From Pseudodesulfovibrio senegalensis (lineage in GTDB: Bacteria > Desulfobacterota > Desulfovibrionia > Desulfovibrionales > Desulfovibrionaceae): a DNA stretch of 64,000 bases. This document shows positions 36,679 to 45,387 of this stretch, one piece after another. The notes beneath the pieces were generated by a model. It was given only the letters and a program-made list of their open reading frames with translations, had not been told where the DNA came from and ran no database searches. The stretch is from the NCBI RefSeq assembly GCF_008830225.1, contig NZ_WAIE01000008.1:45174-109173 (forward strand). Reading direction: 5' to 3'. The translations under genes were made by a program, and so were the position numbers. Position 1 is the stretch's first letter; each line of letters begins with the position of its first letter.

Positions 36679-38577
36679 TCACGTTCTGTTTTCCAGCCGA
36701 ATATACTGGCTGTAGTAGGCCGCCGTTTCCCCCATGTCCGTAATCCTGGGCTCGATGATCGGATTGGAACTTTGGCCATGTTTCATCCATCCGCCACGGG
36801 GAAAAACTACCACGTCCGGCCGCAGGGTGTCATCCGTCTCCACCGCCACAGGCACGGCGCCTGCCGCTGAAACCGCGAACACGGGCGCCGAAAGGTCCAA
36901 CGCCTCCAGCGCCGGGCACTGCGGCGAAACCGTGACCGCGGGCAGGCCTTTCTGTTCGTCCTCGGGTATCTGGGACTGGGTATACCCGCCCCGCACAAGG
37001 GTCAGCAGATGGAGCGGATAATCGGGACTCGGCTCGGGATCGCGGTCCAATGTTTCGGGAAAACGGAATTTGCGGTCCGGGTGGTCGAAACGCATGCCCT
37101 CATAGGCCACCAGCGGCCAATGCGACCGGGAAAATCCCCGGCTGCTCAATTCCTCGGGGCTGACCCCGGAGTCTTCGAGGCTGGAAGTGATGCACTGGCT
37201 GCGGCTGGGGAAACGCACCGGATGCTCCAGACGCTCGCCCAGATCGGCCAGCATGTCATAGATGTCCCGGCACTGGCCCGGCGCATCCACCACCTTGCGT
37301 GAAAAATTGACGAAGTTGTGCGTGCTGGCCCCCACGATTTCATCGCGCTCGAACATGTAGGCCGGCGGCAGTATCAGGTCTGCGCACAGGGCCGTATCGT
37401 TCATGAAACCTTCCACCACAACCGTGAACGGACAGCGCTTCAGGGCTTCGGCAATGCCCGCTGAATCCGGAATCTGGGTCACCGGATTCAGTCCGTCCAC
37501 CCAGATGAAATCAAGGGGCGGCTCGGCCTCGCGCAGTTCACGGGAAAGATCCGGTGCCAGCAGGGTGCGGAAATCCTCCGGTGCGGACAGGTCGGTTTCC
37601 GCCTGCCACGGCACAAGGTTGCGCCCCGAGGAGAAACTCACGTACACGCCGCCGCCCTTGCGGCCCATCTGTCCGGCCAACATGCCCAGCGAGGCGATGA
37701 ACTGCACGTTCTGGCCGCCGAACAAATAGCGCTGCAGCCCCCAGCCCACCAGCGAGGCCACTGCCCCGGGCCGCTCATACCAGTCAAAAAGCATTTCCAC
37801 GTCCGCCACGTCCACGCCGCAGGCCGCGCACAGTTCGTCCAGCGACCACGACTCGGCCAGCCCGCGAAACACGGCCCAGTTGGAGGTGCGGTTGACCACG
37901 CCCTGTTCCAGCAGCCCGGATTCCACATAAAGCTTGATCACGGCTGCGGCCAGAAAGCGGTCCGTACCCGGTTTGATGAGGATGTGTTCGTCCGAATCCG
38001 CCGAGCTGTCGACCACGTCGATGGTCAGCACCCGTGCACCGCGCTTGCGCGCCTCGCGCACGGTCATGCCCATGTGCATGAAGCTGTTCTTCAGGTCGCG
38101 CCCCCAGTTGACGATGCGGCGGGCGTTGAGCAGGTCCTCGGGGTCGTTGGTGGTCAGGGAGCCGCAACAGCGGATCATGGCCTCGATGCCGGCATCGTCG
38201 CAGATGGAACCGCGCAGGGCCGACGCGCCCAGCGCGGAGAAAAAGGCCGTGCCCGCATGGGCGAAAACACCCCGGCTGGCATGTCCGCCCAGCCGCGCCA
38301 TGCGCTGCGGTTCGTGGCGCAGGGTGTTGATCTCTTGCGCACAGAGGTCCAGCGCCGTGTCCCAATCCACGGGAACGAACGAATCCCCATCGCGCAACAG
38401 GGGTTCGGTAATGCGCTCCGGCGCGTCCAGACGCCGGAAAAAACGGGCGACCTTGCCGCAGACCACGCCGCGCGTATAGGGATGCTCCGCATTGCCGGAC
38501 ACGGTTCGTTTCTCCGTGTCCACGATGCAGGAACAGCCGTCCGGACAGTTCTGGGTGCAGGCGGATATGACTTTCAT
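36679..38577 (-). CDS. Molybdopterin-dependent oxidoreductase (DMSO-reductase family), catalytic subunit alone
   Basis: 632 residues. The N-terminal 4Fe-4S motif has Cys7, Cys11, Cys15 and Cys40 (ACTQNCPDGC and GVVCGKVARF). Bis-MGD-binding segments include RIVNWGRDLKNSFMH, VDSSADSDEHILIKPGTD and GGQNVQFIASLGMLAGQMG. The likely Mo ligand is Cys126 in LRGSICDDAG. A C-terminal molydop-binding domain follows (SSNPIIEPRITDMGE). No twin-arginine signal peptide is present, so it should be cytoplasmic. No FeS or membrane subunit lies next to it. The substrate is unknown. AGGAGG ahead of the ATG at 38577 fixes the start. Confidence 0.85.
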   Translation of the reverse strand: MKVISACTQNCPDGCSCIVDTEKRTVSGNAEHPYTRGVVCGKVARFFRRLDAPERITEPLLRDGDSFVPVDWDTALDLCAQEINTLRHEPQRMARLGGHASRGVFAHAGTAFFSALGASALRGSICDDAGIEAMIRCCGSLTTNDPEDLLNARRIVNWGRDLKNSFMHMGMTVREARKRGARVLTIDVVDSSADSDEHILIKPGTDRFLAAAVIKLYVESGLLEQGVVNRTSNWAVFRGLAESWSLDELCAACGVDVADVEMLFDWYERPGAVASLVGWGLQRYLFGGQNVQFIASLGMLAGQMGRKGGGVYVSFSSGRNLVPWQAETDLSAPEDFRTLLAPDLSRELREAEPPLDFIWVDGLNPVTQIPDSAGIAEALKRCPFTVVVEGFMNDTALCADLILPPAYMFERDEIVGASTHNFVNFSRKVVDAPGQCRDIYDMLADLGERLEHPVRFPSRSQCITSSLEDSGVSPEELSSRGFSRSHWPLVAYEGMRFDHPDRKFRFPETLDRDPEPSPDYPLHLLTLVRGGYTQSQIPEDEQKGLPAVTVSPQCPALEALDLSAPVFAVSAAGAVPVAVETDDTLRPDVVVFPRGGWMKHGQSSNPIIEPRITDMGETAAYYSQYIRLENRT

Positions 38578-38832
38578 GTGCGACCTCCTGTGCGCGTTGT
38601 CCTGCATATTCGGCGCAGGGTCAACCGCGCGAAGCGGATGTATGCAAATTATTGCAATCCGGGTCTGCGGGCAGGCAGTTCCGCCAGCCGCGCCGGGCAA
38701 ACACCCGAGGGGGATAATCGGTTGCCATGATCGCCGGTCAGCAGGTACACATGCGGAAGGTTTCCGGTCAGGGCCGGACACACGGCCGGGACGAAAAAAA
38801 TCATCGGCAAACCAAGGCAAGGAGCACGGCTC

Positions 38833-39231
38833 ATGGCGGACATCAGCGAACTCATGCGCATGGCCACCCGCGCGCGAAACAACGCCCATGCCCCCTATTC
38901 CGGCCATCCCGTGGGCGCGGCCCTGCGCACGAGCACGGGCAAGACCTATGCCGGATGCAACGTGGAAAACATCGCCTATCCCGTGGGCACTTGCGCGGAA
39001 CAGGCCGCCATCTGCGCCATGGTGCTGGACGGCGAATCGAGCATCGCGGAGATGGTGGTGACAGGGCCGGGCAATGAGCCCTGCACACCGTGCGGGGCCT
39101 GCCGCCAGCGCATGCGCGAATTCGCGGCCCCGGACATGCTCTTCCATGCCTGCACGGAAACCGACGTGCTTTTGACCATGACCATGGACCAACTGCTGCC
39201 CGAAGCGTTCGGGCCGGAATATCTGAAATAA
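38833..39231 (+). CDS. cdd: Cytidine deaminase
   Basis: Deaminates (deoxy)cytidine to (deoxy)uridine. 132 residues, the tetrameric small type. The catalytic motif TCAEQAA (Cys54, Glu56) and zinc ligands in PCTPCGACRQ (Cys87, Cys90) are intact. The substrate segment NVENIAYPVG is also visible. AAGGAG precedes the ATG at 38833. It is the first gene of the cdd-deoC-deoA-deoB operon. The 255-bp gap to the divergent oxidoreductase gene must hold both promoters; I see no clear operator. Confidence 0.93.
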   Translation: MADISELMRMATRARNNAHAPYSGHPVGAALRTSTGKTYAGCNVENIAYPVGTCAEQAAICAMVLDGESSIAEMVVTGPGNEPCTPCGACRQRMREFAAPDMLFHACTETDVLLTMTMDQLLPEAFGPEYLK

Positions 39232-39241
39232 AGGACTCTTC

Positions 39242-40057
39242 ATGAACTCGATCATACCGGAGCTGGTGGCGGAGGCCCGCAACGCGCGGCCCACCGAGGA
39301 CCATGCCCGACGCGCGCTGGCATGCATGGACCTGACCAGCCTGAACGACAACGACACGGACGCGGACATCGAAACCCTGTGCGCCCGCGCCAAAACCGAA
39401 TTCGGCCCAGTGGCCGCGGTGTGCGTATATGACCGCTTCATCGGCTGCGCACGGCGCTGCCTCAGCGATTCCGCCATTCGCGTGGCCACGGTCTGCAATT
39501 TCCCGCACGGGGACACGAACATCGAGGCGGCCGTCCGCCAGGCAGCGGCGCAGGTGGCCGCTGGCGCAAACGAGGTGGACGTGGTGCTGCCCTACCGGGC
39601 CTACATGGGCGACGAACGCGCACAGGCCGTCCGGCTCCTGCGTGAAGTGCGCCGGGCCGCAGGCAGCGCGACCCTCAAGGTCATTCTGGAAACCGGCGAA
39701 CTGGCCGACCCGGACCTGATCCGCAACGCCGGGCTGGATGCCATCGCCTCGGGCGCGGATTTCATCAAGACCTCCACGGGCAAGGTGGCCGTGGGCGCCA
39801 CCCTGGAAGCCGCCGCCATCATGCTGCAGGTCATCGCCGCCACCCAGCCGGGCACGGAGCGAACCCTCGGGTTCAAGCCCGCCGGCGGCATCAGCACGGT
39901 GCAGGACGCGGCTTCCTACCTGCATCTGGCCGACGCCATCATGGGGCCGAACTGGGCGCGGCCCGCAACATTCCGGTTCGGGGCCAGCAGTTTGCTGGGC
40001 AATGTGCTTTCCATGCTGGGAGGCGGACAGCAGGAACCGGGCGCATGCGACTATTGA
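39242..40057 (+). CDS. deoC: Deoxyribose-phosphate aldolase
   Basis: Splits 2-deoxyribose-5-phosphate into acetaldehyde and glyceraldehyde-3-phosphate. 271 residues, with the Schiff-base lysine Lys176 in DFIKTSTGK and the second catalytic lysine Lys212 in LGFKPAGGI. The strand motif VCNFPHGD is also typical. It is the long E. coli-like type. AAGGA precedes the ATG; the gene starts 10 bp after cdd and ends 10 bp before deoA. Confidence 0.95.
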   Translation: MNSIIPELVAEARNARPTEDHARRALACMDLTSLNDNDTDADIETLCARAKTEFGPVAAVCVYDRFIGCARRCLSDSAIRVATVCNFPHGDTNIEAAVRQAAAQVAAGANEVDVVLPYRAYMGDERAQAVRLLREVRRAAGSATLKVILETGELADPDLIRNAGLDAIASGADFIKTSTGKVAVGATLEAAAIMLQVIAATQPGTERTLGFKPAGGISTVQDAASYLHLADAIMGPNWARPATFRFGASSLLGNVLSMLGGGQQEPGACDY

Positions 40058-40067
40058 CGGAGCAGCC

Positions 40068-41435
40068 ATGAATATCCTTCCGCAGGAAATCATCCGCGCC
40101 AAGCGGGACGGCCACGAGCTCTCCCGCGCCCAGATCAAGGCCATGGTCCGGGGCATCACCGATGAAACCGTGACCGATGGACAGGTGGCGGCCTTCGGCA
40201 TGGCCGTGTTCTTCCGGGGCATGACCATGGACGAACGCATCTGCCTGACCCGCGCCATGATGGAATCCGGCACCGTGCTGGACTGGAAACGCATGGGCCT
40301 GCCGTCCGGCGTGGTGGACAAGCACTCCACGGGCGGGGTGGGCGACAAAGTCAGCCTGCTGCTCGCGCCGCTGGCTGCGGCCTGCGGGGCATACGTGCCC
40401 ATGATCTCCGGGCGCGGCCTCGGCCACACGGGCGGCACGCTCGACAAATTCGACTCCATCCCGGGCTACGACACGGCCCCGGACCTGGACACCTTTTCCC
40501 GCGTGACCCGCGAGGTGGGTTGCGCCGTCATCGGCCAGACCGCGGATCTTGCCCCGGCGGACCGCCGCTTCTACGCGGTGCGCGACGTGACCGCCACCGT
40601 GGAATCCATCGACCTGATCACCGCATCCATCCTGTCCAAGAAGCTGGCCGCCGGATTGCAGGGGCTGGTCATGGACGTGAAGTTCGGCTCGGGCGCGTTC
40701 ATGGAACAGTTCGAGGACGCCCGGGAACTGGCCGAATCCATCGCCCATGTTGCCACGGGCGCGGGCGTGCCCACCGTGGCCCTGCTCACGGACATGAATC
40801 AGGTGCTCGGCTCCAGCGTGGGCAACAGCCTCGAAGTGATGGAAGCCGTGAAATTTCTGACCAACGAACGCGCAGAGCCCCGCCTTGCCGAGGTCACCCG
40901 CGCCCTGACCGCGGAAATGCTGGTGCTGGCCAGGATCGCGCAGGATACCCGCGACGGCGGGAAGCGCGTGGACAAGGCCCTTTCCTCGGGCCGGGCCGCC
41001 GAGGTTTTCGGCCGCATGGTGGCCGGGTTGGGCGGCCCCGCTGATTTCATGGAACGCTGGCACGACCATCTGACCGTGGCTCCGGTGACCCTGCCCGTAT
41101 ATCCGAAACAGCCGGGATTCGTGGCCTCCATGGTCAACCGGGACGTGGGGCTGGCCCTTGTGAACATGGGTGGCGGACGCACCCGGCCGGATCAGGAGAT
41201 CGATCATTCCGTGGGCCTGAGCCGCTTTGCCCATGTGGGCGATGCCGTGGGACCGGACGCGCCCCTGTGCCTGATCCATGCGCAAGACTCGGCGCAGGCC
41301 GAACAGGCCGCACAGGCCGTGCTCACGGCCGTGACCGTCACCGATGACAGGCCCGCCGAATCCGGCCCGGTGGTGCGCGAACGCATTGCGGGCGAATCCG
41401 TTCATGAAAGGCGCGCAGGGCAGAATGATGGCTAG
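40068..41435 (+). CDS. deoA: Thymidine (pyrimidine-nucleoside) phosphorylase
   Basis: Phosphorolysis of thymidine or deoxyuridine to base and deoxyribose-1-phosphate. 455 residues. The phosphate-binding signature [19 protein letters not shown], the family signature [15 protein letters not shown] and [20 protein letters not shown] are intact. The start is the ATG at 40068 with GGAG ahead; the open frame runs far upstream in an overlapping frame of deoC, which is not coding. It overlaps the deoB start by 8 bp. Confidence 0.95.
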   Translation: MNILPQEIIRAKRDGHELSRAQIKAMVRGITDETVTDGQVAAFGMAVFFRGMTMDERICLTRAMMESGTVLDWKRMGLPSGVVDKHSTGGVGDKVSLLLAPLAAACGAYVPMISGRGLGHTGGTLDKFDSIPGYDTAPDLDTFSRVTREVGCAVIGQTADLAPADRRFYAVRDVTATVESIDLITASILSKKLAAGLQGLVMDVKFGSGAFMEQFEDARELAESIAHVATGAGVPTVALLTDMNQVLGSSVGNSLEVMEAVKFLTNERAEPRLAEVTRALTAEMLVLARIAQDTRDGGKRVDKALSSGRAAEVFGRMVAGLGGPADFMERWHDHLTVAPVTLPVYPKQPGFVASMVNRDVGLALVNMGGGRTRPDQEIDHSVGLSRFAHVGDAVGPDAPLCLIHAQDSAQAEQAAQAVLTAVTVTDDRPAESGPVVRERIAGESVHERRAGQNDG

Positions 41436-42648
41436 GGCGTTCATACTGGTCATCGACAGCTTCGGCATCGGCGCGGCCCCGGACGCGGAAAAATTCGGGG
41501 ATGCGGGCGCGGACACACTGGGCCACATCGCGCAGGAATGCGCGGCGGGCCGGGCCAACGAGGACGGTCTGCGCAACGGCCCCCTCTCCCTGCCGTTCAT
41601 GGCATCGCTGGGGCTGGGCAAGGCAGCCGAACTGGCCACGGGGCGCATCCCCCCCGGGCTGGAAACCGAATCCGTGCGCGGCCTGTATGCGGCGGCCCGC
41701 GAACAGAGCCGCGGCAAGGACACGCCCAGCGGCCACTGGGAGCTGGCCGGGGTTCCGGTACTCTTTGACTGGGGCTATTTTCCGCCCGAATACCCGAGCT
41801 TTCCCCAACCGTTGGTAAACGAACTGGTCCGGCGCGGCAATCTGCCCGGCATACTGGGCAACTGCGCCGAATCCGGCACGGAAATCCTGCAACGGCTGGG
41901 CGCGGAGCATGTGCGCACAGGCAAACCCATCTGCTACACGTCCGTGGACAGCGTGTTCCAGATCGCGGCCCACGAGGAGCATTTCGGGCTGGAGCGATTG
42001 CTCAATCTTTGTGAACTGGCCCGGGAACTGCTGGACCCGTACAACATCGGCCGGGTCATTGCGCGGCCGTTCACGGGCGAACCCGGCGCGTTCATGCGCA
42101 CGCCCAACCGGCGCGACTATGCCGTGCCCCCGCCCGAACCGACCCTGCTGGACATCCTGCAACAGGCCGGACGCGAGGTGATCTCCGTGGGCAAAATCGC
42201 GGACATCTTCGCGCACCGGGGCATCACCCGTGCGCTCAAGGGACCGGACACGGCCACGCTCATGGACCAAACCATTGCGCAGGCCCATGGGGCTCCACAG
42301 AGAGCGCTCGTGTTCACCAACCTCGTGGATTTCGATTCCGTGTACGGCCACCGCCGCAACGTGGCGGGCTATGCGGCCGCGCTGGAGGCTCTGGACGCGC
42401 GCCTGCCCGAACTGGAGGCCGCGCTCGGGCCGGAAGATGCGGCCTTCATCACTGCGGACCACGGCTGCGACCCCACATGGCGCGGCACGGACCACACCCG
42501 CGAATACGTGCCCATGCTCGGCTTCGGCCCTGCCTGCCCCACGGGTTCCGCCGGGATACGCTCAACCTTTGCGGACCTCGGTGCCACCGTGGCCCGGCAT
42601 CTGGGCGTGCGCCTGCAACGCGGCACGCCGCTGCAACCGCAAGACTGA
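41428..42648 (+). CDS. deoB: Phosphopentomutase
   Basis: Converts deoxyribose-1-phosphate to deoxyribose-5-phosphate. 406 residues with alkaline-phosphatase-superfamily metal motifs [41 protein letters not shown] and [18 protein letters not shown]. Two ATGs (41425, 41428) follow AGGG; both overlap the end of deoA. It closes the deo operon. No purine-nucleoside phosphorylase gene accompanies it. Confidence 0.95.
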   Translation: MARAFILVIDSFGIGAAPDAEKFGDAGADTLGHIAQECAAGRANEDGLRNGPLSLPFMASLGLGKAAELATGRIPPGLETESVRGLYAAAREQSRGKDTPSGHWELAGVPVLFDWGYFPPEYPSFPQPLVNELVRRGNLPGILGNCAESGTEILQRLGAEHVRTGKPICYTSVDSVFQIAAHEEHFGLERLLNLCELARELLDPYNIGRVIARPFTGEPGAFMRTPNRRDYAVPPPEPTLLDILQQAGREVISVGKIADIFAHRGITRALKGPDTATLMDQTIAQAHGAPQRALVFTNLVDFDSVYGHRRNVAGYAAALEALDARLPELEAALGPEDAAFITADHGCDPTWRGTDHTREYVPMLGFGPACPTGSAGIRSTFADLGATVARHLGVRLQRGTPLQPQD

Positions 42649-42669
42649 CCCGGGACACCCTGCGAGACA

Positions 42670-42710
42670 ATATTCGCACCACACGGGAAAAGGCTCGCGA
42701 ATATCCGTTT
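42670..42710 (+). terminator. Possible terminator of the deo operon
   Basis: An 8-bp inverted repeat ATATTCGC / GCGAATAT with a 19-nt loop is followed by CCGTTTTTCG, 22 bp after the deoB stop. The long loop makes this tentative. The rest of the 180-bp gap to topA shows no further feature. Confidence 0.4.
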
Positions 42711-42828
42711 TTCGTAACGAATACCCTGTTTTGCCCCGCAAAAAACACCACCCACACCTACAGCTTCCCGGCAGCATTGCAAATCCCGGGCTTGCCAGAG
42801 TGCTTGCGGATGGTTATGAGTCCTGACC

Positions 42829-45234
42829 ATGGCAAAAGATTTGATCATCGTTGAGAGTCCGGCAAAGGTGAAGACCATCAGCAAGTTTCTGGGCAAGGAT
42901 TACCTTGTGGAAGCTTCGGTGGGGCATGTGCGCGACCTTCCCACCCGAGATCTGGGAGTGGATGAGGAGAACGGCTTCGAGCCGCACTACGAGATCATCC
43001 AGGGCAAGGAGGACGTGGTCAAGAAACTGCGTCAGGCCGCCAAAAAGGCGGATCATGTCTTTCTCGCACCTGACCCGGACCGCGAGGGTGAGGCCATTGC
43101 GTGGCACGTGGCCGAGGTCATCAGCAAGCAGAACAAGAGCGTCAGCCGCATCCAGTTCAACGAAATCACGGCCCGCGCGGTCAAAGAGGCGCTGGAGCAT
43201 CCGCAGGAACTGAACCGGTCCCTGTTCGATTCCCAGCAGGCCCGCCGCATTCTGGACCGCCTCGTGGGCTACAAAATTTCCCCGATCCTGTGGAAAAACG
43301 TGAAACGCGGCATTTCCGCAGGCCGCGTGCAGTCCGTTGCGCTCAAGATCATCGTGGAGCGCGAAAAGGAACGCCGGGCATTCGATCCCAAGGAATACTG
43401 GCCCTTCAAGGCACAGCTGGCCGGGGAAAATCCGCCGCCGTTCTGGCTGGATCTTTGGAAATACAAGGAAAAGAGCGTCAAGCCCGGTGGGCACCACGTC
43501 ACTTCGGCTGACGAGGCCCAAGCCCTGGAAAAGGCCCTGAACGAATCCGATTTCGTGGTGGACGCTGTGGAGGAAAAGCAGCGTTCCCGCCAGCCCCGAC
43601 CGCCCTACATCACCTCCACCATGCAGCAGGAGGCCAACCAGCGCCTCGGCTATTCCGCGCGCAAGACCATGACCGTGGCCCAGCGCCTGTACGAAGGCGT
43701 GGAGTTGGGAAAACGCGGCACCACCGCACTGATCACCTACATGCGTACCGACTCGGTGCGCGTGGCCAAGGATGCGCAGGAAGCGGCCAAGGAATTGATC
43801 CTCGAAAAATTCGGCAAGGATCATTACCCGTCCAAGACACGGAATTTCCGCACCAAGGGCAGCGCGCAGGACGCGCACGAAGCCATTCGCCCGGTCGACG
43901 TGAGCATCACGCCCGAGGAAATCAAGAAACACCTGCCCTCGGAGCAGTACCGGCTCTACAAGCTCATCTGGCAGCGTTTCGTGGCCTCGCAGATGGCCGC
44001 GGCCAAATTCTGGGACACCACGGTCACGGTCTCTTCGGCCATGACCATGTGGCGCGCCAAGGGCGAACGCCTGCTCTTCCCGGGCTTTCTTGCGGCCATG
44101 GACAGGCACGGCAACGACGACACCGCGGACCTGCCCAAACTCACGGTGGGCGAGAAGCTGGCGGTCAAGGAACTGAAAAAGGAACAGAAATTCACCCAGC
44201 CCCCGGCACGCTATTCCGAAGCCTCGCTGGTGCGTACGCTGGAAGAAATGGGCATCGGCCGTCCGTCCACCTATGCGGCCATCATCTCCACGCTCATCGA
44301 CCGCGAATACACGCGGCTCGAGGAAAAACGGTTCGTGCCCACGGAACTGGGCTTCACGGTCAGCGACCAGCTTTCCGCGCATTTCCCGGACCTCATGGAC
44401 GTGGGCTTCACCGCCTCCATGGAAAACTCGCTGGACGAGGTTGCCGAGGGCAATCAGGAATGGAGCGGACTGCTCAACGAATTTGCCGGGGACTTCTATC
44501 CCACGCTGGACAAGGCGCGCAAGGACATGGCCACCACCGTGCAGGACACGGGCGTGACCTGTTCCGAATGCGGCAAGCCCATGGTCATCAAATTCGGCCG
44601 CACCGGCGAATTCCTCGGCTGCACCGGGTTCCCGTCCTGCCGCAACATCAAGAATTTCAAGCGCGACGAAAAAGGCAACATCGTGGTCGTGGAGCGCGAA
44701 GAGCCGGAACAGATCGGCATCGACTGCGACAAATGCGGACGGCCCATGGCCATCAAGCAGAGCCGCCGGGGCGAGTTCCTCGGCTGCACCGGCTACCCGG
44801 ACTGCCGCAACATCAAGAACTTCGAGCGCGACGAGGACGGCAACATCAAGGTCGTGGAACAGGCTGCGCCCGAGGTGGTGGGTACCTGCCCGGAATGCGG
44901 CGGGGAACTGCACCTGAAAAAGGCCCGCACCGGCTCGCGGTTCATCGCCTGCGCCAACTACCCGGACTGCACCTACACCGAACCCTATTCCACGGGCGTT
45001 TCCTGCCCCAACGAAGGGTGCGACGGCATGCTGGTGGAAAAGGCCTCGCGCAAGGGCAAGATATTCTATTCCTGCTCCAACTATCCCAAATGCGACTATG
45101 CGGTCTGGGACTGGCCGGTCAAGGGCCCCTGCCCGGACTGCGGCCACCCCGTGCTGGTGCGCAAGAACACCCGGGCCAAGGGCGAACACATCGCCTGCCC
45201 CAAGCGCGGCTGCAAGTACGAACAGAAACTGTAG
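42829..45234 (+). CDS. topA: DNA topoisomerase I with five C-terminal zinc ribbons
   Basis: Relaxes negative supercoils. 801 residues. The TOPRIM domain has Glu9 (VESPAK) and DPDREGEAI (81-89). The strand-cleaving tyrosine is Tyr304 in LITYMRTDSVR. After about residue 575 come five Cys4-type ribbons, for example CSECGKPMVIKFGRTGEFLG followed by the second cysteine pair, and the last starting CPDCGHPVLVRKN. E. coli has three ribbons. The ATG at 42829 gives the canonical MAKDLIIVESPAKVK start. It is monocistronic with its own terminator. Confidence 0.97.
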   Translation: MAKDLIIVESPAKVKTISKFLGKDYLVEASVGHVRDLPTRDLGVDEENGFEPHYEIIQGKEDVVKKLRQAAKKADHVFLAPDPDREGEAIAWHVAEVISKQNKSVSRIQFNEITARAVKEALEHPQELNRSLFDSQQARRILDRLVGYKISPILWKNVKRGISAGRVQSVALKIIVEREKERRAFDPKEYWPFKAQLAGENPPPFWLDLWKYKEKSVKPGGHHVTSADEAQALEKALNESDFVVDAVEEKQRSRQPRPPYITSTMQQEANQRLGYSARKTMTVAQRLYEGVELGKRGTTALITYMRTDSVRVAKDAQEAAKELILEKFGKDHYPSKTRNFRTKGSAQDAHEAIRPVDVSITPEEIKKHLPSEQYRLYKLIWQRFVASQMAAAKFWDTTVTVSSAMTMWRAKGERLLFPGFLAAMDRHGNDDTADLPKLTVGEKLAVKELKKEQKFTQPPARYSEASLVRTLEEMGIGRPSTYAAIISTLIDREYTRLEEKRFVPTELGFTVSDQLSAHFPDLMDVGFTASMENSLDEVAEGNQEWSGLLNEFAGDFYPTLDKARKDMATTVQDTGVTCSECGKPMVIKFGRTGEFLGCTGFPSCRNIKNFKRDEKGNIVVVEREEPEQIGIDCDKCGRPMAIKQSRRGEFLGCTGYPDCRNIKNFERDEDGNIKVVEQAAPEVVGTCPECGGELHLKKARTGSRFIACANYPDCTYTEPYSTGVSCPNEGCDGMLVEKASRKGKIFYSCSNYPKCDYAVWDWPVKGPCPDCGHPVLVRKNTRAKGEHIACPKRGCKYEQKL

Positions 45235-45257
45235 CCCGCCTCATGGACGGATCAGAC

Positions 45258-45291
45258 AGCCCCCCGAGCCGTTTGCGCGCGGGGGGCTTTT
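45258..45291 (+). terminator. Terminator of topA
   Basis: The 9-bp stem AGCCCCCCG / CGGGGGGCT is followed by TTTT. It lies 24 bp after the topA stop codon. Confidence 0.8.
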
Positions 45292-45387
45292 GCATGCGCG
45301 GCCCCGCACGTAGTGACAATGCGGGCCAAAGCAGGTATTTCCCGTTGTTGAAGTGGATTGAAGAAAAACGGACCACATCGGTCACAC

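Noticed and set aside
38852..40459. A 535-codon open frame antisense to cdd and deoC
   Set aside because: No motif, no ribosome-binding site, antisense to two clear genes.
42814..45189. A 791-codon open frame opposite topA
   Set aside because: Antisense to the canonical topA; no domain and no initiation signal.
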